This document shows, piece by piece, positions 1 to 8,968 of a stretch of 59,571 bases of DNA. The stretch spans positions 1 to 59,571 of the forward strand of contig CAYVTD010000015.1 of the NCBI GenBank assembly GCA_964454445.1. The letters run 5' to 3'. How positions within the stretch are numbered: position 1 is the first letter of the stretch; the number at the start of each line of letters is the position of its first letter. The notes under the pieces were generated by a model. It was not told the origin of the DNA and searched no databases. It worked only from the letters and a program-made list of their open reading frames with translations. The position numbers and the translations under genes are program-made. The stretch comes from CAYVTD01 sp964454445 (GTDB lineage Bacteria; Bacteroidota; Ignavibacteria; Kapaibacteriales; UBA2268).

Positions 1-131
1 TTTTGCTTATGGCATTAGTTTTTTATTTCGATATTGTAAGATAGTAAGATAATTCTTGCTTTCTTTCCTGATTTAATTAAGATAATAATTGATTTATTTT
101 CCGTTATTGACATTATAAAAAGTTTGAAAAT

Positions 132-776
132 ATGGGGCTAATTCATTCGCTTGCGAGCATAAGGCGCGAATTTGTTCACGACAAATTCAGCGTTGATCTT
201 GCTAAAGACAATCCTTTCGAGCAGTTCGATTTATGGTTTCAGGACAATATCAACAGCAAACCTCTCGAACCAACTGCAGTTACCCTCGCTACTTGTGGTT
301 TGGATATGATACCGTCGGCCCGGCTAGTGCTTCTTAAAGAATATAGCGAAAATGGATTTGTTTTTTATACAAACTACGGTAGTCGCAAAGCTCGCGAATT
401 ATCTGAGAATCCAAAGGCAGCCTTGCTTTTTTATTGGGATTTACTCGAGCGTCAGATTAGGATCAATGGTGTAGCAGAAAAACTAAGCTATGAAGAGTCC
501 GATAAGTATTTTCAAACAAGAAGCTATGAGTCTAAATTAGGTGCCTTGGCTTCCAAACAAAGCAAACCATTGGAATCGAGGAATTTCCTTTTAAAAGAGG
601 TCGCTTCTTTAATGCTGAAATATCCAATCAAAGTGCCTTTGCCTGATTTCTGGGGCGGCTACAAGCTCGTTCCTAATGAATTTGAATTTTGGCAAGGCAG
701 AGAAAGCCGATTGCACGATCGTATTTCTTATCAACTACTAGACGGGCAATGGCAGAAAATGCGACTCTATCCATAA
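132..776 (+). CDS. pdxH: Pyridoxamine 5'-phosphate oxidase
   Basis: FMN-dependent oxidase that makes pyridoxal 5'-phosphate (PLP) from pyridoxine or pyridoxamine phosphate, in the cytoplasm. The 214-residue length equals that of the known enzymes. Family signatures seen are the N-terminal DPFEQFxxW-like stretch (here NPFEQFDLWF), the FMN-binding region around SARLVLLKEY and FYTNYGSRKARE, and the C-terminal WGGYKLVPNEFEFWQGRESRLHDR block that carries the substrate-binding arginines. The gene stands alone; the next gene is convergent and begins its stop 40 bases away. PLP is the cofactor of glyA further along the window, but there is no operon link. No clear promoter is seen, although the upstream DNA has an 8-base tandem copy, GTAAGATA twice, near base 40. 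Confidence 0.96.
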   Translation: MGLIHSLASIRREFVHDKFSVDLAKDNPFEQFDLWFQDNINSKPLEPTAVTLATCGLDMIPSARLVLLKEYSENGFVFYTNYGSRKARELSENPKAALLFYWDLLERQIRINGVAEKLSYEESDKYFQTRSYESKLGALASKQSKPLESRNFLLKEVASLMLKYPIKVPLPDFWGGYKLVPNEFEFWQGRESRLHDRISYQLLDGQWQKMRLYP

Positions 777-815
777 ACAGTAATAAAAAAATATCAGATA
801 AAAAGATTTCGCAAA

Positions 816-3017
816 CTAGTCCTTGGGGTCGATAAAAGGTTCCTTTAAGAAGGAATTTGCTTGGTCTATCTTTGATTTGCGATCTACTCTTTCTTTTTTT
901 ATTTCTTCAATACGTGATGTAGCAAATTCCAGGGATTGTTTAATTCGAGCCATTTCCTTTTGTTGTTTCTCTATCTTGGAATCTGTAAATTCTAATTCCT
1001 GTTTGAGAACCTGACGTTCGTTTTCCCTTAATTTCACTTTAACTGTTTTATAGATAGAAATACCGCAAAAAGTTGCAGCAACGATGGCTCCCATAAAAAA
1101 AATCATCTGAAAAGTCTTGCCATAACTTTTGTCTGCAGTGAAAATACTATCAAAAAAAGCGGGCGAGAGAAAACCAAGAAGTAATAAAAACACAAAAAAG
1201 GCAGAAAAAACAATTAAATTGAAGATGTTGTGATGATTCGAAAAGGCAAGCATTTTGTTGTGTTTGCTAATATGTTCGTTTTCAAGCAAGACATTGTTAT
1301 ACTGCAATTCATCGTATCGCTGTTTCTTTAGCTTTTTTTCACGGGTAAGGCTTTGCTCTTCTTGCTTGAGTTTGCTAATTAATTCATGTGAATTTTTGAT
1401 AGTATCAAGCAGTTTGTTCTCATAAATTTTCCAGATTTGATTGGCAAATTTAATTTTTTTCTCATATTTTTCGAAGTCAAGCAGTTTGTTAAGCACATCA
1501 AAACCTTCTTTGTGATCTTTATTCAAAGAATATGTATGTTCATTTTTTATGAAAATATCCTTGTGCTTTTTGAAAGCTATCATAGCCAAATTAGCTTGAT
1601 TATCGAAAGCTTTTTCAAAAGTAAACTCGATATCGAATCTGTCGAAATATGCTAGTTGACGAAGATAATTTCTATCTTCTGGGTCAAATTTTTTCAGAAA
1701 GGGTAGAGAATTTCTGTAATTACCAGCTATTTGAGTTAAGCTCGAAGCCATTGCTTTTGAAGTATCTTTCGTTGCTTCAATCAAAATATTGGCAATGAGA
1801 GGTTTAATGAAGTAAAATCCTTCCTCGTCAGCTCTCTCGACAAACTCACCTGAGGCTATGATAAAACTAAAAGCGTCTTTGTAGTCCTCGCGAATCAGTG
1901 GAAAACATCGCAAGCCGTCAGCATCAAATTTTTCAAGGAACGAGGCGCAACGAAGCCAATCCTTTTGCTTTTCATTAGTGTTTTTTAAAATTCGCTCGGC
2001 TGTGCTTTGGTAAATTATTCGAAGTTCATTTAAGCCCTGTCCGAGCTTGTGCGATTCGAGGCAAAGGTCGAGAATTGATGGCACTCCCAGACTAACTTTA
2101 CGAAACTGCTCATAAACGAGCGTGGAGTCGATACCAGAGTTGTTTATGAAATCGACTATCTCCTCGTCGTCGAACAGCTCAAGTTTGATATTAACAGAAT
2201 CATCACCAGAAAACTTCTCGAACATATCAATTGCTTTTTTATCTCTGCTTGTTATAATAAATGAGAAGTCGATAAAATCGGAAGGCATCATATCTTTTGG
2301 AAAAAAGGAAACATCGTAAGAAATAAAGCTGCCGAAGGATAAATTGCAGCAAAGAGGCATTAAATTCTCTCGTAGCAACTCAATTACATTGTTCCTTAAT
2401 AAGCTAATATCTTCTATGATAATAAGTATTTTTTTCTTCCCTTGAACTCTTATAATATCTTGAATAGTATCCTCATAATCAAATGAAAAGAAACTATTTA
2501 TCAAATCGACAAGCATACCCTCGGCAATTACTCTCGAAGTATTCATCAAGAGCCTCTTATCGCTATTTTTTTCTAAATAGTCCTTGAAAAGCTCAAGTGT
2601 TTTATTTCTGTCTTGTATTTCTTTATCAGATTGGAAATTGGTTATTGTAGTTGATTTGTAAACTACATCATCAAAATATTCATTGGCATTTTCTTTAATA
2701 CTATTAATTAACTCGAAATATCGAGTCAAATTATATTGGCTTTCTTCATTATGCAGAGATTTATTATTTAATACAAAAACAGGATTTTTCATCAATTCGA
2801 AGCACATCTCGGGCAGGAATTGGACTTTTTCGTAGTCTGCAAATTTCAAGATAAGATCAAACTCAGGATACTGCTGCAATTCCTTAAGAATTTCATTAAC
2901 GAGCAGTGACTTACCGCATCCAAAACTACCGCTGATAGTAATCAAACCACAACCGGCAGAGCCAGAAGTCAGCCGTTCAAAAATCTGCTGCTTTGCTTTG
3001 CTGAAGGATTCCGACAT
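816..3017 (-). CDS. STAND-like P-loop NTPase with two membrane segments and coiled coil
   Basis: Large 733-residue protein I cannot assign to a named family. Seen: a Walker A motif GSFGCGKS at residues 30-37, a Walker B-like ILIIIED at about 197-203, and FIITSRD near 252-258, the sensor-like strand common in STAND/NACHT and KAP-type ATPases. A helical region follows (about 280-560). Two hydrophobic segments lie at about 600-622 and 637-658, flanked by charged heptad-rich stretches (about 535-590 and 664-725) that look like coiled coils. This architecture suggests a cytoplasmic nucleotide switch tethered to the inner membrane by a C-terminal hairpin. Known STAND and KAP proteins act in signalling or anti-phage defence, but no effector domain or partner gene is recognisable here. 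It lies between pdxH (convergent) and tRNA-His (same strand). ATPase fold: fairly sure; role: unknown. Confidence 0.75.
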   Translation of the reverse strand: MSESFSKAKQQIFERLTSGSAGCGLITISGSFGCGKSLLVNEILKELQQYPEFDLILKFADYEKVQFLPEMCFELMKNPVFVLNNKSLHNEESQYNLTRYFELINSIKENANEYFDDVVYKSTTITNFQSDKEIQDRNKTLELFKDYLEKNSDKRLLMNTSRVIAEGMLVDLINSFFSFDYEDTIQDIIRVQGKKKILIIIEDISLLRNNVIELLRENLMPLCCNLSFGSFISYDVSFFPKDMMPSDFIDFSFIITSRDKKAIDMFEKFSGDDSVNIKLELFDDEEIVDFINNSGIDSTLVYEQFRKVSLGVPSILDLCLESHKLGQGLNELRIIYQSTAERILKNTNEKQKDWLRCASFLEKFDADGLRCFPLIREDYKDAFSFIIASGEFVERADEEGFYFIKPLIANILIEATKDTSKAMASSLTQIAGNYRNSLPFLKKFDPEDRNYLRQLAYFDRFDIEFTFEKAFDNQANLAMIAFKKHKDIFIKNEHTYSLNKDHKEGFDVLNKLLDFEKYEKKIKFANQIWKIYENKLLDTIKNSHELISKLKQEEQSLTREKKLKKQRYDELQYNNVLLENEHISKHNKMLAFSNHHNIFNLIVFSAFFVFLLLLGFLSPAFFDSIFTADKSYGKTFQMIFFMGAIVAATFCGISIYKTVKVKLRENERQVLKQELEFTDSKIEKQQKEMARIKQSLEFATSRIEEIKKERVDRKSKIDQANSFLKEPFIDPKD

Positions 3018-3124
3018 GTTTTTCCGAATCTAAATGAGTTTTTTTGCTTCCTGCAATTTCAAAAATAAGAAAAATTAGTGATTTAGAATAGTATTACTTT
3101 GTGATAAGATAAGAAAAGTTTTTG

Positions 3125-3198
3125 GGCGAGAGACGGGGCTTGAACCCGCGACCCTCAGAGCCACAATCTGATGCTCTACCGACTGAGCTACTCCCGCC
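3125..3198 (-). tRNA. tRNA-His (anticodon GTG)
   Basis: Read on the minus strand it folds as a full cloverleaf. The acceptor stem has the extra 5' G(-1) opposite C73, the identity mark of histidine tRNA. The D arm contains AGCTCAGTCGGTAGAGC, the anticodon stem TCAGA/TCTGA closes the loop TTGTGGC (anticodon GTG), and the T arm is GCGGG TTCAAGC CCCGT. The CCA end is not encoded. It is a single gene, downstream of the TPR-like gene and upstream of the STAND-like ATPase on the same strand. Confidence 0.96.
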
Positions 3199-3296
3199 AT
3201 ATTATAGAACTACAAATATAAGCTAAATTATTTTTATAAACAAGAAAATCTTTTCCTTTATAGATCCAATTCTAATTGTGTGCAATGGAAATTACT

Positions 3297-3324
3297 TTTA
3301 TTATTATCCGAAAATAATAATAAA
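3297..3324. repeat. AT-only inverted repeat (11-bp arms)
   Basis: Arms TTTATTATTAT and ATAATAATAAA around a 6-base loop, between the end of the TPR-like gene and tRNA-His. It could be a weak hairpin after the leftward TPR-like gene, but no T-run follows on that strand, so a terminator role is uncertain. Confidence 0.4.
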
Positions 3325-3446
3325 GCATTGCTTCATAAGCAGAGGTATTTCTAAGGACCGTCTCTCTTGATTATAAAAAACAACGAAAAAGAAATATCTT
3401 TTATCGATAAATCCCGCAAATTAATAAATGAGTAAAATGAAGATAG

Positions 3447-4058
3447 TTATGTAATAAGCTCAGAAACTGCATAAACCCCCATGGGAAGCTCTGGTTTTGC
3501 ATCAATATCTTCTACACTTGTCAATTCGAGATTATTGCAAATCTCTTCGCGTTCGAAATCACGGATAAACTCCATTGCTTCATCAGGAGATTGAGCGACA
3601 ACGCCATAGGCTGAGTGAAAAGTATGAACATTGTATTCGTCGCCAGCTTTCACATAGAGCTTGCCTTTGACTAAGATCCTGTAATATATGGAATTTTCTG
3701 AAAATTTTCCCATACACTCACGCAAAAGCCACATAGCACCTTTGCAATGCCTGTCAAATTGAACAGCTTTTTTTGCTAAGAGCAAGGTTTTTTCTTTATC
3801 TTTATCTTTAGCCCATATTGCCGAACCGAGGAGCATATAAATCCCGGAAATCTCTTTGTCTCCGTTGCCTTCGGGTATTTGTGGCAGCTCTTCGATAGCA
3901 AGGCTACCAATATCAATTAGCGATTCAAAGTCGTGTCGCGACCAAAGCCGTCGCATTTCGTTAAAACTTTTGCGTTTTAGCTCCCTTATCTCGGGACTGT
4001 AATTCTTGATTAACTTGTCTGCGGGAATAAAACTAAGCTCTGGTACAGGTTCTTTCAA
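3447..4058 (-). CDS. Hypothetical protein with TPR-like helical region
   Basis: 203 residues, not recognised. Residues about 25-120 look all-helical, with repeat-like segments (for instance LLGSAIWAKDKDKEKTLLLAKKAVQFD) that resemble a tetratricopeptide hairpin pair. The last 80 residues are mixed and may form a small alpha/beta domain. There is no signal peptide and no membrane segment, so it is probably cytoplasmic. It begins 18 bases after the stop of the glutathione peroxidase gene on the same strand, so the two are likely co-transcribed. That pairing hints at, but does not show, a part in oxidative-stress handling. Confidence 0.7.
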   Translation of the reverse strand: MKEPVPELSFIPADKLIKNYSPEIRELKRKSFNEMRRLWSRHDFESLIDIGSLAIEELPQIPEGNGDKEISGIYMLLGSAIWAKDKDKEKTLLLAKKAVQFDRHCKGAMWLLRECMGKFSENSIYYRILVKGKLYVKAGDEYNVHTFHSAYGVVAQSPDEAMEFIRDFEREEICNNLELTSVEDIDAKPELPMGVYAVSELIT

Positions 4059-4076
4059 ACTATATCTCCAATATTC

Positions 4077-4643
4077 CTATTTATCTAAATACTTCTCAAT
4101 GTCTTCAGTAATGCTTTGTGGGGTTGTGTGTGGGGCGTAACGTTTAACAGGTACACCACTTTTGTCGATAAGAAACTTTGTAAAGTTCCACTTGATGTCA
4201 CCAGAAAAAAGCCCTAGCTCTTTTGATTTCAAAAAAGTAAAAAGTGGATGCTCGTTTCTGCCGTTAACGTCTATCTTAGCAAACATTGGGAAAGAAACAC
4301 CATAATTCTCTTTACAAAATTCCTTGATTTCCTTTTCGTCGCCTGGCTCTTGATTGTCAAATTGATTGCTTGGAAAGCACAACACTACAAAGCCACGATT
4401 TTTATATTTTTCATAAATTTTTTCTAATCCTTTGTATTGCGGGGTAAAACCACACTTGCTTGCTACATTTACAATTAGAATCACTTTGCCTTTGTATTCT
4501 GAAAGTTTAACCTTGTCGTGGTCAATAGTTTCAACTTCGTAATTATATATTGTTTTCAATTTTTTTCCTTGTGCATAGCTTGAAAAAGGGACAATACCCC
4601 AAACAAGTATCATTAATATTATGTATTTACATGCTTTCATCAA
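4077..4643 (-). CDS. Glutathione peroxidase family protein, exported
   Basis: Thiol peroxidase of the GPx/BsaA family, which reduces hydrogen peroxide or lipid hydroperoxides, usually with thioredoxin in bacteria. Seen are the catalytic segment NVASKCGFTPQYKGLE with cysteine in place of selenocysteine, the second signature FPSNQFDNQEPG (active-site Gln and the usual resolving-loop area), and IKWNFTKFLIDKSG with the conserved Trp and Asn. Residues 1-24 form a signal peptide (MMKACKYIILMILVWGIVPF and then SSYAQ), so the enzyme should be periplasmic, which is common in Bacteroidota. It is the first gene of a probable two-gene unit with the TPR-like protein downstream. Confidence 0.93.
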   Translation of the reverse strand: MMKACKYIILMILVWGIVPFSSYAQGKKLKTIYNYEVETIDHDKVKLSEYKGKVILIVNVASKCGFTPQYKGLEKIYEKYKNRGFVVLCFPSNQFDNQEPGDEKEIKEFCKENYGVSFPMFAKIDVNGRNEHPLFTFLKSKELGLFSGDIKWNFTKFLIDKSGVPVKRYAPHTTPQSITEDIEKYLDK

Positions 4644-4985
4644 TTCCTTTATGGAATATTAAAACAAAATAGTATTGCTATCAATTCTATTTATAATATA
4701 CGCAAAAAATAAATAAATATTATTTTTTCCTTGACTTTTGTCCTTCAATTCGTTATATTGCATTTTGAATTATGTTCAATATCAAAAGAAACTACTATAA
4801 GCCCTTATTATACCAACCATAAATAGTTCTTTATTTTTGTACAAAGGGTTTTCTTAAAATTTAGGAGTTTCATATTTATCCAATTCTACCCGTCTTTTGT
4901 TGTTTAAAGATAATTGTTATCTTTTGTTGCATTTAAGACTCAAAGTTAACATTAAAAAAAAATAATTACTCTATGTGCTAATAAA
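4644..4985. other. Intergenic, divergent promoters of gpx-like and polysaccharide genes
   Basis: 342 AT-rich bases between divergent genes. I see no ORF or RNA gene. It must hold the promoters of both flanking genes; the only distinct element is the inverted repeat at 4906-4924. Confidence 0.6.
4906..4924. promoter_or_regulatory. Operator-like inverted repeat AAAGATAA-TTG-TTATCTTT
   Basis: Perfect 8-bp arms around a 3-base centre, 61 bases before the ATG of the glycosyl-phosphate transferase. Size and position fit a dimeric-repressor or activator site. No regulator is known, so this is inference. Confidence 0.35.
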
Positions 4986-6593
4986 ATGTTAAATTTAAAG
5001 TTTGTTAAACTTGAAAATTCAAATATTTACAAAGGATTTTCGGAAAATGGGAGAAAGAATAGGAAAAAATTGTTACTGAATAACAGTTTGTATGTCAATG
5101 AGAGCAAAGAAATGGAAACTCCTACGTTATCAGAACTTACAGCATTATTAAACGAGCCGGAAAAAATCGATTTACTTCGTGGCAATCCTACTAAAAACAA
5201 GATGAAAGCCGGTCTGGTATTATTGTTTTCCGACTTGATTATGCTATCGATTGCAATGGTTGCTTCGCTATATTGCAGGCAGTTGCTTTTCCCGGGTGGA
5301 GTGCATACAGACCGCCATTTTAGCATTATTCCCTTGCTGGTCGCGGTATTTCCAATCGGTTTTTACATGCGCAGCCTTTATCCTGGATACGGAATGAGCG
5401 AAGTTGATGAACTACGCAAGTTAAGCTATAGTATCACGCTGATTTATGCGATACTTGCAACTCTTGCCTTCCTATTCAAATATGAAATAGAGGATTATTC
5501 GAGAATGGCAGTGCTATTTGCTTGGGCTTTGTCGCTGCCACTTGTTCCCATTGGACGCTCAATATCTCGTTCCATTTTTAGCAAAAGACAGTGGTGGGGC
5601 ATACCTGTGTTGATTATCGGTGCTGGAAAAGAAGCTAATTCGCTTATTAAATCCCTGTTAAAAAACCGCACTCTCGGCTTCAGACCAGTTGTTGCTGTGG
5701 ATAACGACTATGAAAAGTGGGGTTATATACAAAAAGTTCCCGTCGCTGGCGGCTTCGAGATTATCCCCGAGCTTGCAAAACGCCTCAACATTTCTCATGC
5801 TATTATTGCAATGCCACAGGCTTCTCACAAGCTTCAACACGACATTATCAAAAAGTATTCAAATTATTTCAAAACTACATATTTTATTCCCGATTATTTC
5901 ATCAACTCAAGCCTTTGGGTGGCAAGCTGCGATCTTAGCGGAATATTAGGTATGGAGGTTCGCCGTCGATTACTTTATAAATCTTCGATAATCAAGAAAC
6001 GCATTTTTGACTTGCTTACTACTTCTATACTACTTTTATTGACATCGCCATTGTTTCTGCTTATTTCGCTTGCTATAAAACTCAACTCTCGTGGAAAAGT
6101 CTTTTTCTATCAAGAGCGCGTCGGAGCAAACGATACGAGATTTAATGTAATCAAATTCAGAACTATGTTCATAGACGCTGAAGAACACCTGCAAGAAATG
6201 ATAAAAAAGGACAAGGGAAAGAAGCGGGAATGGGAAGTTTACCACAAGATAAGCAATGATCCCCGCATAACAAGTGTAGGCAGGATCCTTAGGAAGTATT
6301 CGCTCGACGAGCTGCCACAGCTTTGGAATGTTTTACGCGGCGAAATGAGCCTAATCGGACCAAGGGCTATTATGACATGGGAGAAATTTCAGATGAACGG
6401 CTATGAAAGCTTCATTTTGCAAGTAAAGCCCGGGCTGACAGGACTTTGGCAGATTACTGACCGAAACAACATAACATTCGAAGATCGCTTACCAATAAAT
6501 GTCTATTATATCAGGAACTGGTCGATTTTCCTGGATATATATATCGTTGCAAAGACTTTTTACGTGGTTGCCGCTGGCGAGGGAGGCAATTAA
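4986..6593 (+). CDS. Polyprenyl-phosphate sugar-1-phosphate transferase (WbaP/WcaJ-like)
   Basis: Initiating enzyme of exopolysaccharide or O-antigen synthesis: it moves a sugar-1-phosphate from a UDP-sugar to undecaprenyl phosphate at the inner membrane. The 535 residues show the full polyprenyl glycosylphosphotransferase plan. About four membrane segments lie at residues 75-185, then a CoA-binding-like Rossmann region (VLIIGAGKEANSL), another membrane segment (LLTTSILLLLTSPLFLLISL), and the catalytic domain with FFYQERVGAN, FNVIKFRTMF, DELPQLWNVLRGEMSLIGPR and KPGLTGLWQ. The first 42 residues are basic and unlike the family; an alternative start at 5112 (METPTLSE) would remove them. nadD follows after 22 bases. 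No other polysaccharide genes are adjacent. Confidence 0.93.
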   Translation: MLNLKFVKLENSNIYKGFSENGRKNRKKLLLNNSLYVNESKEMETPTLSELTALLNEPEKIDLLRGNPTKNKMKAGLVLLFSDLIMLSIAMVASLYCRQLLFPGGVHTDRHFSIIPLLVAVFPIGFYMRSLYPGYGMSEVDELRKLSYSITLIYAILATLAFLFKYEIEDYSRMAVLFAWALSLPLVPIGRSISRSIFSKRQWWGIPVLIIGAGKEANSLIKSLLKNRTLGFRPVVAVDNDYEKWGYIQKVPVAGGFEIIPELAKRLNISHAIIAMPQASHKLQHDIIKKYSNYFKTTYFIPDYFINSSLWVASCDLSGILGMEVRRRLLYKSSIIKKRIFDLLTTSILLLLTSPLFLLISLAIKLNSRGKVFFYQERVGANDTRFNVIKFRTMFIDAEEHLQEMIKKDKGKKREWEVYHKISNDPRITSVGRILRKYSLDELPQLWNVLRGEMSLIGPRAIMTWEKFQMNGYESFILQVKPGLTGLWQITDRNNITFEDRLPINVYYIRNWSIFLDIYIVAKTFYVVAAGEGGN

Positions 6594-6615
6594 ACTAAAA
6601 AATTCATTTTTAATT

Positions 6616-7242
6616 ATGCCGCAAAGAATCGGTATATATGGAGGAACTTTTAATCCGGTTCATAATGCCCATTTGATTATGGCTGAACACTTCTGCGAAG
6701 AAATGTCGCTCGACAAATGCTTCTTTGTTCCGGCTAACATATCGCCATTTAAAACAAACAACTCGTCTGCACTGTCGATTTCATCTGAAAACCGGCTCGA
6801 AATGCTTCAAATTGCCATCGAGGAGAACCCGAAATTTGTTGTTGATACCTTTGAGATCGAAAAACCTGATGTTTCTTACACTTATCTTACTGTTGATTAT
6901 TTCAGAGAAAAATATCAAAACGACGGACTTTTTTTATTGTTGGGGAGCGATCAGGCACTGTTTTTTAACAAATGGAAAAACTGGGAGCAAATCCTGAGCA
7001 AAGTACAGATTTGCATTGCTGCACGTAATAAATTATCAAAACTTAAAATTAAAGAAATAAATAAATTATTGACTTATAAACAAAAAAAACCTTTTTTTTT
7101 GAATTCGCCTCTTATTGACATTTCTTCGACTGATATACGTAATAAAATAAAAACGAAGAAATCAATTAAATATCTAGTTCCAGATAAGTTAATTGATTTC
7201 ATCGAGAAAAAAAGGCTTTATCAAAGCATATTTGATGCTTAA
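6616..7242 (+). CDS. nadD: Nicotinate-nucleotide adenylyltransferase
   Basis: Joins ATP and nicotinate mononucleotide to make deamido-NAD in the NAD pathway. I place the start at ATG 6616 because IGIYGGTFNPVHNAHL, the (H/T)xGH-type nucleotidyltransferase motif, must lie at the N terminus. The open frame runs further up into the preceding gene, but that part is not family-like. The result is 208 residues, as expected. LLLGSDQA and the C-terminal ISSTDIRNKI (the SxTxIR motif) are also present. It may be co-transcribed with the upstream transferase. Its stop codon overlaps that of the convergent lipoprotein gene. Confidence 0.95.
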   Translation: MPQRIGIYGGTFNPVHNAHLIMAEHFCEEMSLDKCFFVPANISPFKTNNSSALSISSENRLEMLQIAIEENPKFVVDTFEIEKPDVSYTYLTVDYFREKYQNDGLFLLLGSDQALFFNKWKNWEQILSKVQICIAARNKLSKLKIKEINKLLTYKQKKPFFLNSPLIDISSTDIRNKIKTKKSIKYLVPDKLIDFIEKKRLYQSIFDA

Positions 7243-7754
7243 TCAAGGTTAAAAGTCGCCTTTACTTGCTCGTAATTGTCCGTATCGACTTCCTTAAGTT
7301 TTTTCATAGCTGCAGGATTTCCATCGATAACTACTACTTTAATAACACAATTCCAATCGGGCTTGAGCGGAGTGGTTGGATGTGTATCATAAAATTGAAT
7401 TTCGAGCATACCGACACCGTACCAAGGCACATATTCTTCAGAATAGGTATTGCCGACCTGATCGTGATAAACTGCAGTACTGGGCAGTTGTGTCCAAGTA
7501 TTGTTGCCATTTGTTGATTTCAAATAAAACAAAACTGCTCCGAAATCCATGATATATTTATCAATTATCGGGGTTGTTCTGCGATCGTACCATTTGCCAA
7601 AACCGTCTGCAACCCAATCGCTAGGATAGATAATATAAGAAACAGACCATACATTGGCGTTCCCGTTATCACCGGCAGGTCCTTCAGGTCCGCTACAAGA
7701 TGCAAAAAACACTGTTGCAAATATAAATGCCGATAAAACAATAATTTTTTTCAT
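7239..7754 (-). CDS. Small lipoprotein with collagen-like start, unknown function
   Basis: 171 residues. The N terminus is a lipoprotein signal (MKKIIVLSAFIFATVFFASC, with the lipobox before Cys20), followed at once by a collagen-like GPEGPAGDNGN stretch. That arrangement is common in uncharacterised Bacteroidota lipoproteins. The rest, about 130 residues, is rich in aromatic residues (SDWVADGFGKWYDRR, EEYVPWYGVGMLEIQFYDTHP) and probably forms a beta-rich outer-membrane-attached domain. It is downstream of, and on the same strand as, prfA's neighbour region, but sits about 125 bases upstream of the prfA stop, so the two are separate units or a loose read-through. No function can be given. Confidence 0.8.
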   Translation of the reverse strand: MKKIIVLSAFIFATVFFASCSGPEGPAGDNGNANVWSVSYIIYPSDWVADGFGKWYDRRTTPIIDKYIMDFGAVLFYLKSTNGNNTWTQLPSTAVYHDQVGNTYSEEYVPWYGVGMLEIQFYDTHPTTPLKPDWNCVIKVVVIDGNPAAMKKLKEVDTDNYEQVKATFNLD

Positions 7755-7879
7755 AGCAAACTCCTCAAAATAATATTATAGAATACACTTACATTAGCTA
7801 TCGAATTTCTTTATAATTTGTTTCAAAAAAACGAGGAAAGGAAGTATCAATAGCAAATAAAAGAATAAGTAGCGTAAGT

Positions 7880-8968
7880 TTATGCTTTTTTCTCGATGCC
7901 TTGTTTGAGCAATTCAGCCCGCTCGGCAAGTTTCAGGTTATCGATGATTGGCTCCAGAGCGCCTTCAACAACTTCTTTGAGGGGATAGTTTTTTGCTTCG
8001 CCTTCGAGCCTGTGGTCGGTAACTCGATTCTGGGGCCAATTATATGTCCTAATTTTTTCGGAACGATCACCGGATTTTACCATCGATTTGCGAGAAGACG
8101 AAATGCTGTCTTGTCGTTTGGCGAGTTCCATATCGTAAAGGCGTGAACGCAGGACTTTCATAGCCTTGTTTCTGTTTTTCAACTGACTACGCTCTTCCTG
8201 GCAGCTGACAACGATACCACTGGGTATATGCACAAGTCGCACCGCAGTCTCAACCTTGTTGACGTTCTGTCCACCTTTGCCTCCAGAGCGAAAGATATCA
8301 ATTCTAAGATCATCGTCGTTGATCTGAATATCGACTTCTTCAGCTTCGGGCAGCACTGCAACAGTCGATGCCGAAGTATGCAATCTACCGCTTGCTTCGG
8401 TTTCAGGCACTCTTTGGACGCGATGCACACCACTTTCGAATTTCATAGTTCCGTAAGCATCGTCGCCACTAACGTTGAAAATTATTTCTTTAAATCCACC
8501 TCGCTCGCTTTCGTTAAAATCGATGATTTCGATGTTGTAATTTTTAAGCTCGGCATATCGCTGATACATGCGAAACAAATCGCCAGTAAAGATGCCTGCT
8601 TCGTCGCCGCCAGTACCTGCTCGTATTTCTACAATGCAATTCTTAAAATCGTTCGGATCTTTAGGGATGAGCATTATTCGGAGATCTTCCTCCATTTCTT
8701 CTTTTTCGATGTTTAATGCTTCGTTTTCTTCATAAGCCATGTCCCTCAGGTCAGACTCAGTGCTATTATCAGCTATTAATTCCTTGTTAGACTTTATTTC
8801 ATTGCAAACTTTCAAATATTTTTGTATCGATTCGACAATGGGCAGCAGATGTTTGCGCTCGCGTGTTAATCGTTTGTAATCGTCTTGTTTATTCACTATG
8901 TCGGGGTCATTGAGCAGTTCGCTTATTTCATCGAAACGGCTTAGTATTTTCTTTAACTGTTCTTCCAT
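7880..8968 (-). CDS. prfA: Peptide chain release factor 1
   Basis: Ends translation at UAA and UAG. The 362 residues match class-I release factors: an N-terminal helical domain, the tripeptide anticodon of the RF1 type (PxT, here PET within RVQRVPETEASGR), and the catalytic GGQ loop in RSGGKGGQNVNKVETAVRLVH. The PxT rather than SPF motif separates it from RF2. The start at 8968 gives the normal MEEQLKKILSRFDEI beginning. prmC, which often follows prfA, is not next to it here. Confidence 0.97.
   Translation of the reverse strand: MEEQLKKILSRFDEISELLNDPDIVNKQDDYKRLTRERKHLLPIVESIQKYLKVCNEIKSNKELIADNSTESDLRDMAYEENEALNIEKEEMEEDLRIMLIPKDPNDFKNCIVEIRAGTGGDEAGIFTGDLFRMYQRYAELKNYNIEIIDFNESERGGFKEIIFNVSGDDAYGTMKFESGVHRVQRVPETEASGRLHTSASTVAVLPEAEEVDIQINDDDLRIDIFRSGGKGGQNVNKVETAVRLVHIPSGIVVSCQEERSQLKNRNKAMKVLRSRLYDMELAKRQDSISSSRKSMVKSGDRSEKIRTYNWPQNRVTDHRLEGEAKNYPLKEVVEGALEPIIDNLKLAERAELLKQGIEKKA

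Noticed and set aside
6499..6615. N-terminal extension of nadD
   Set aside because: It overlaps the end of the upstream transferase gene and lies before the family's N-terminal nucleotide loop; the start is placed at 6616.
8228..8716. 162-codon plus-strand frame
   Set aside because: Antisense to prfA, whose GGQ and PxT motifs are certain.
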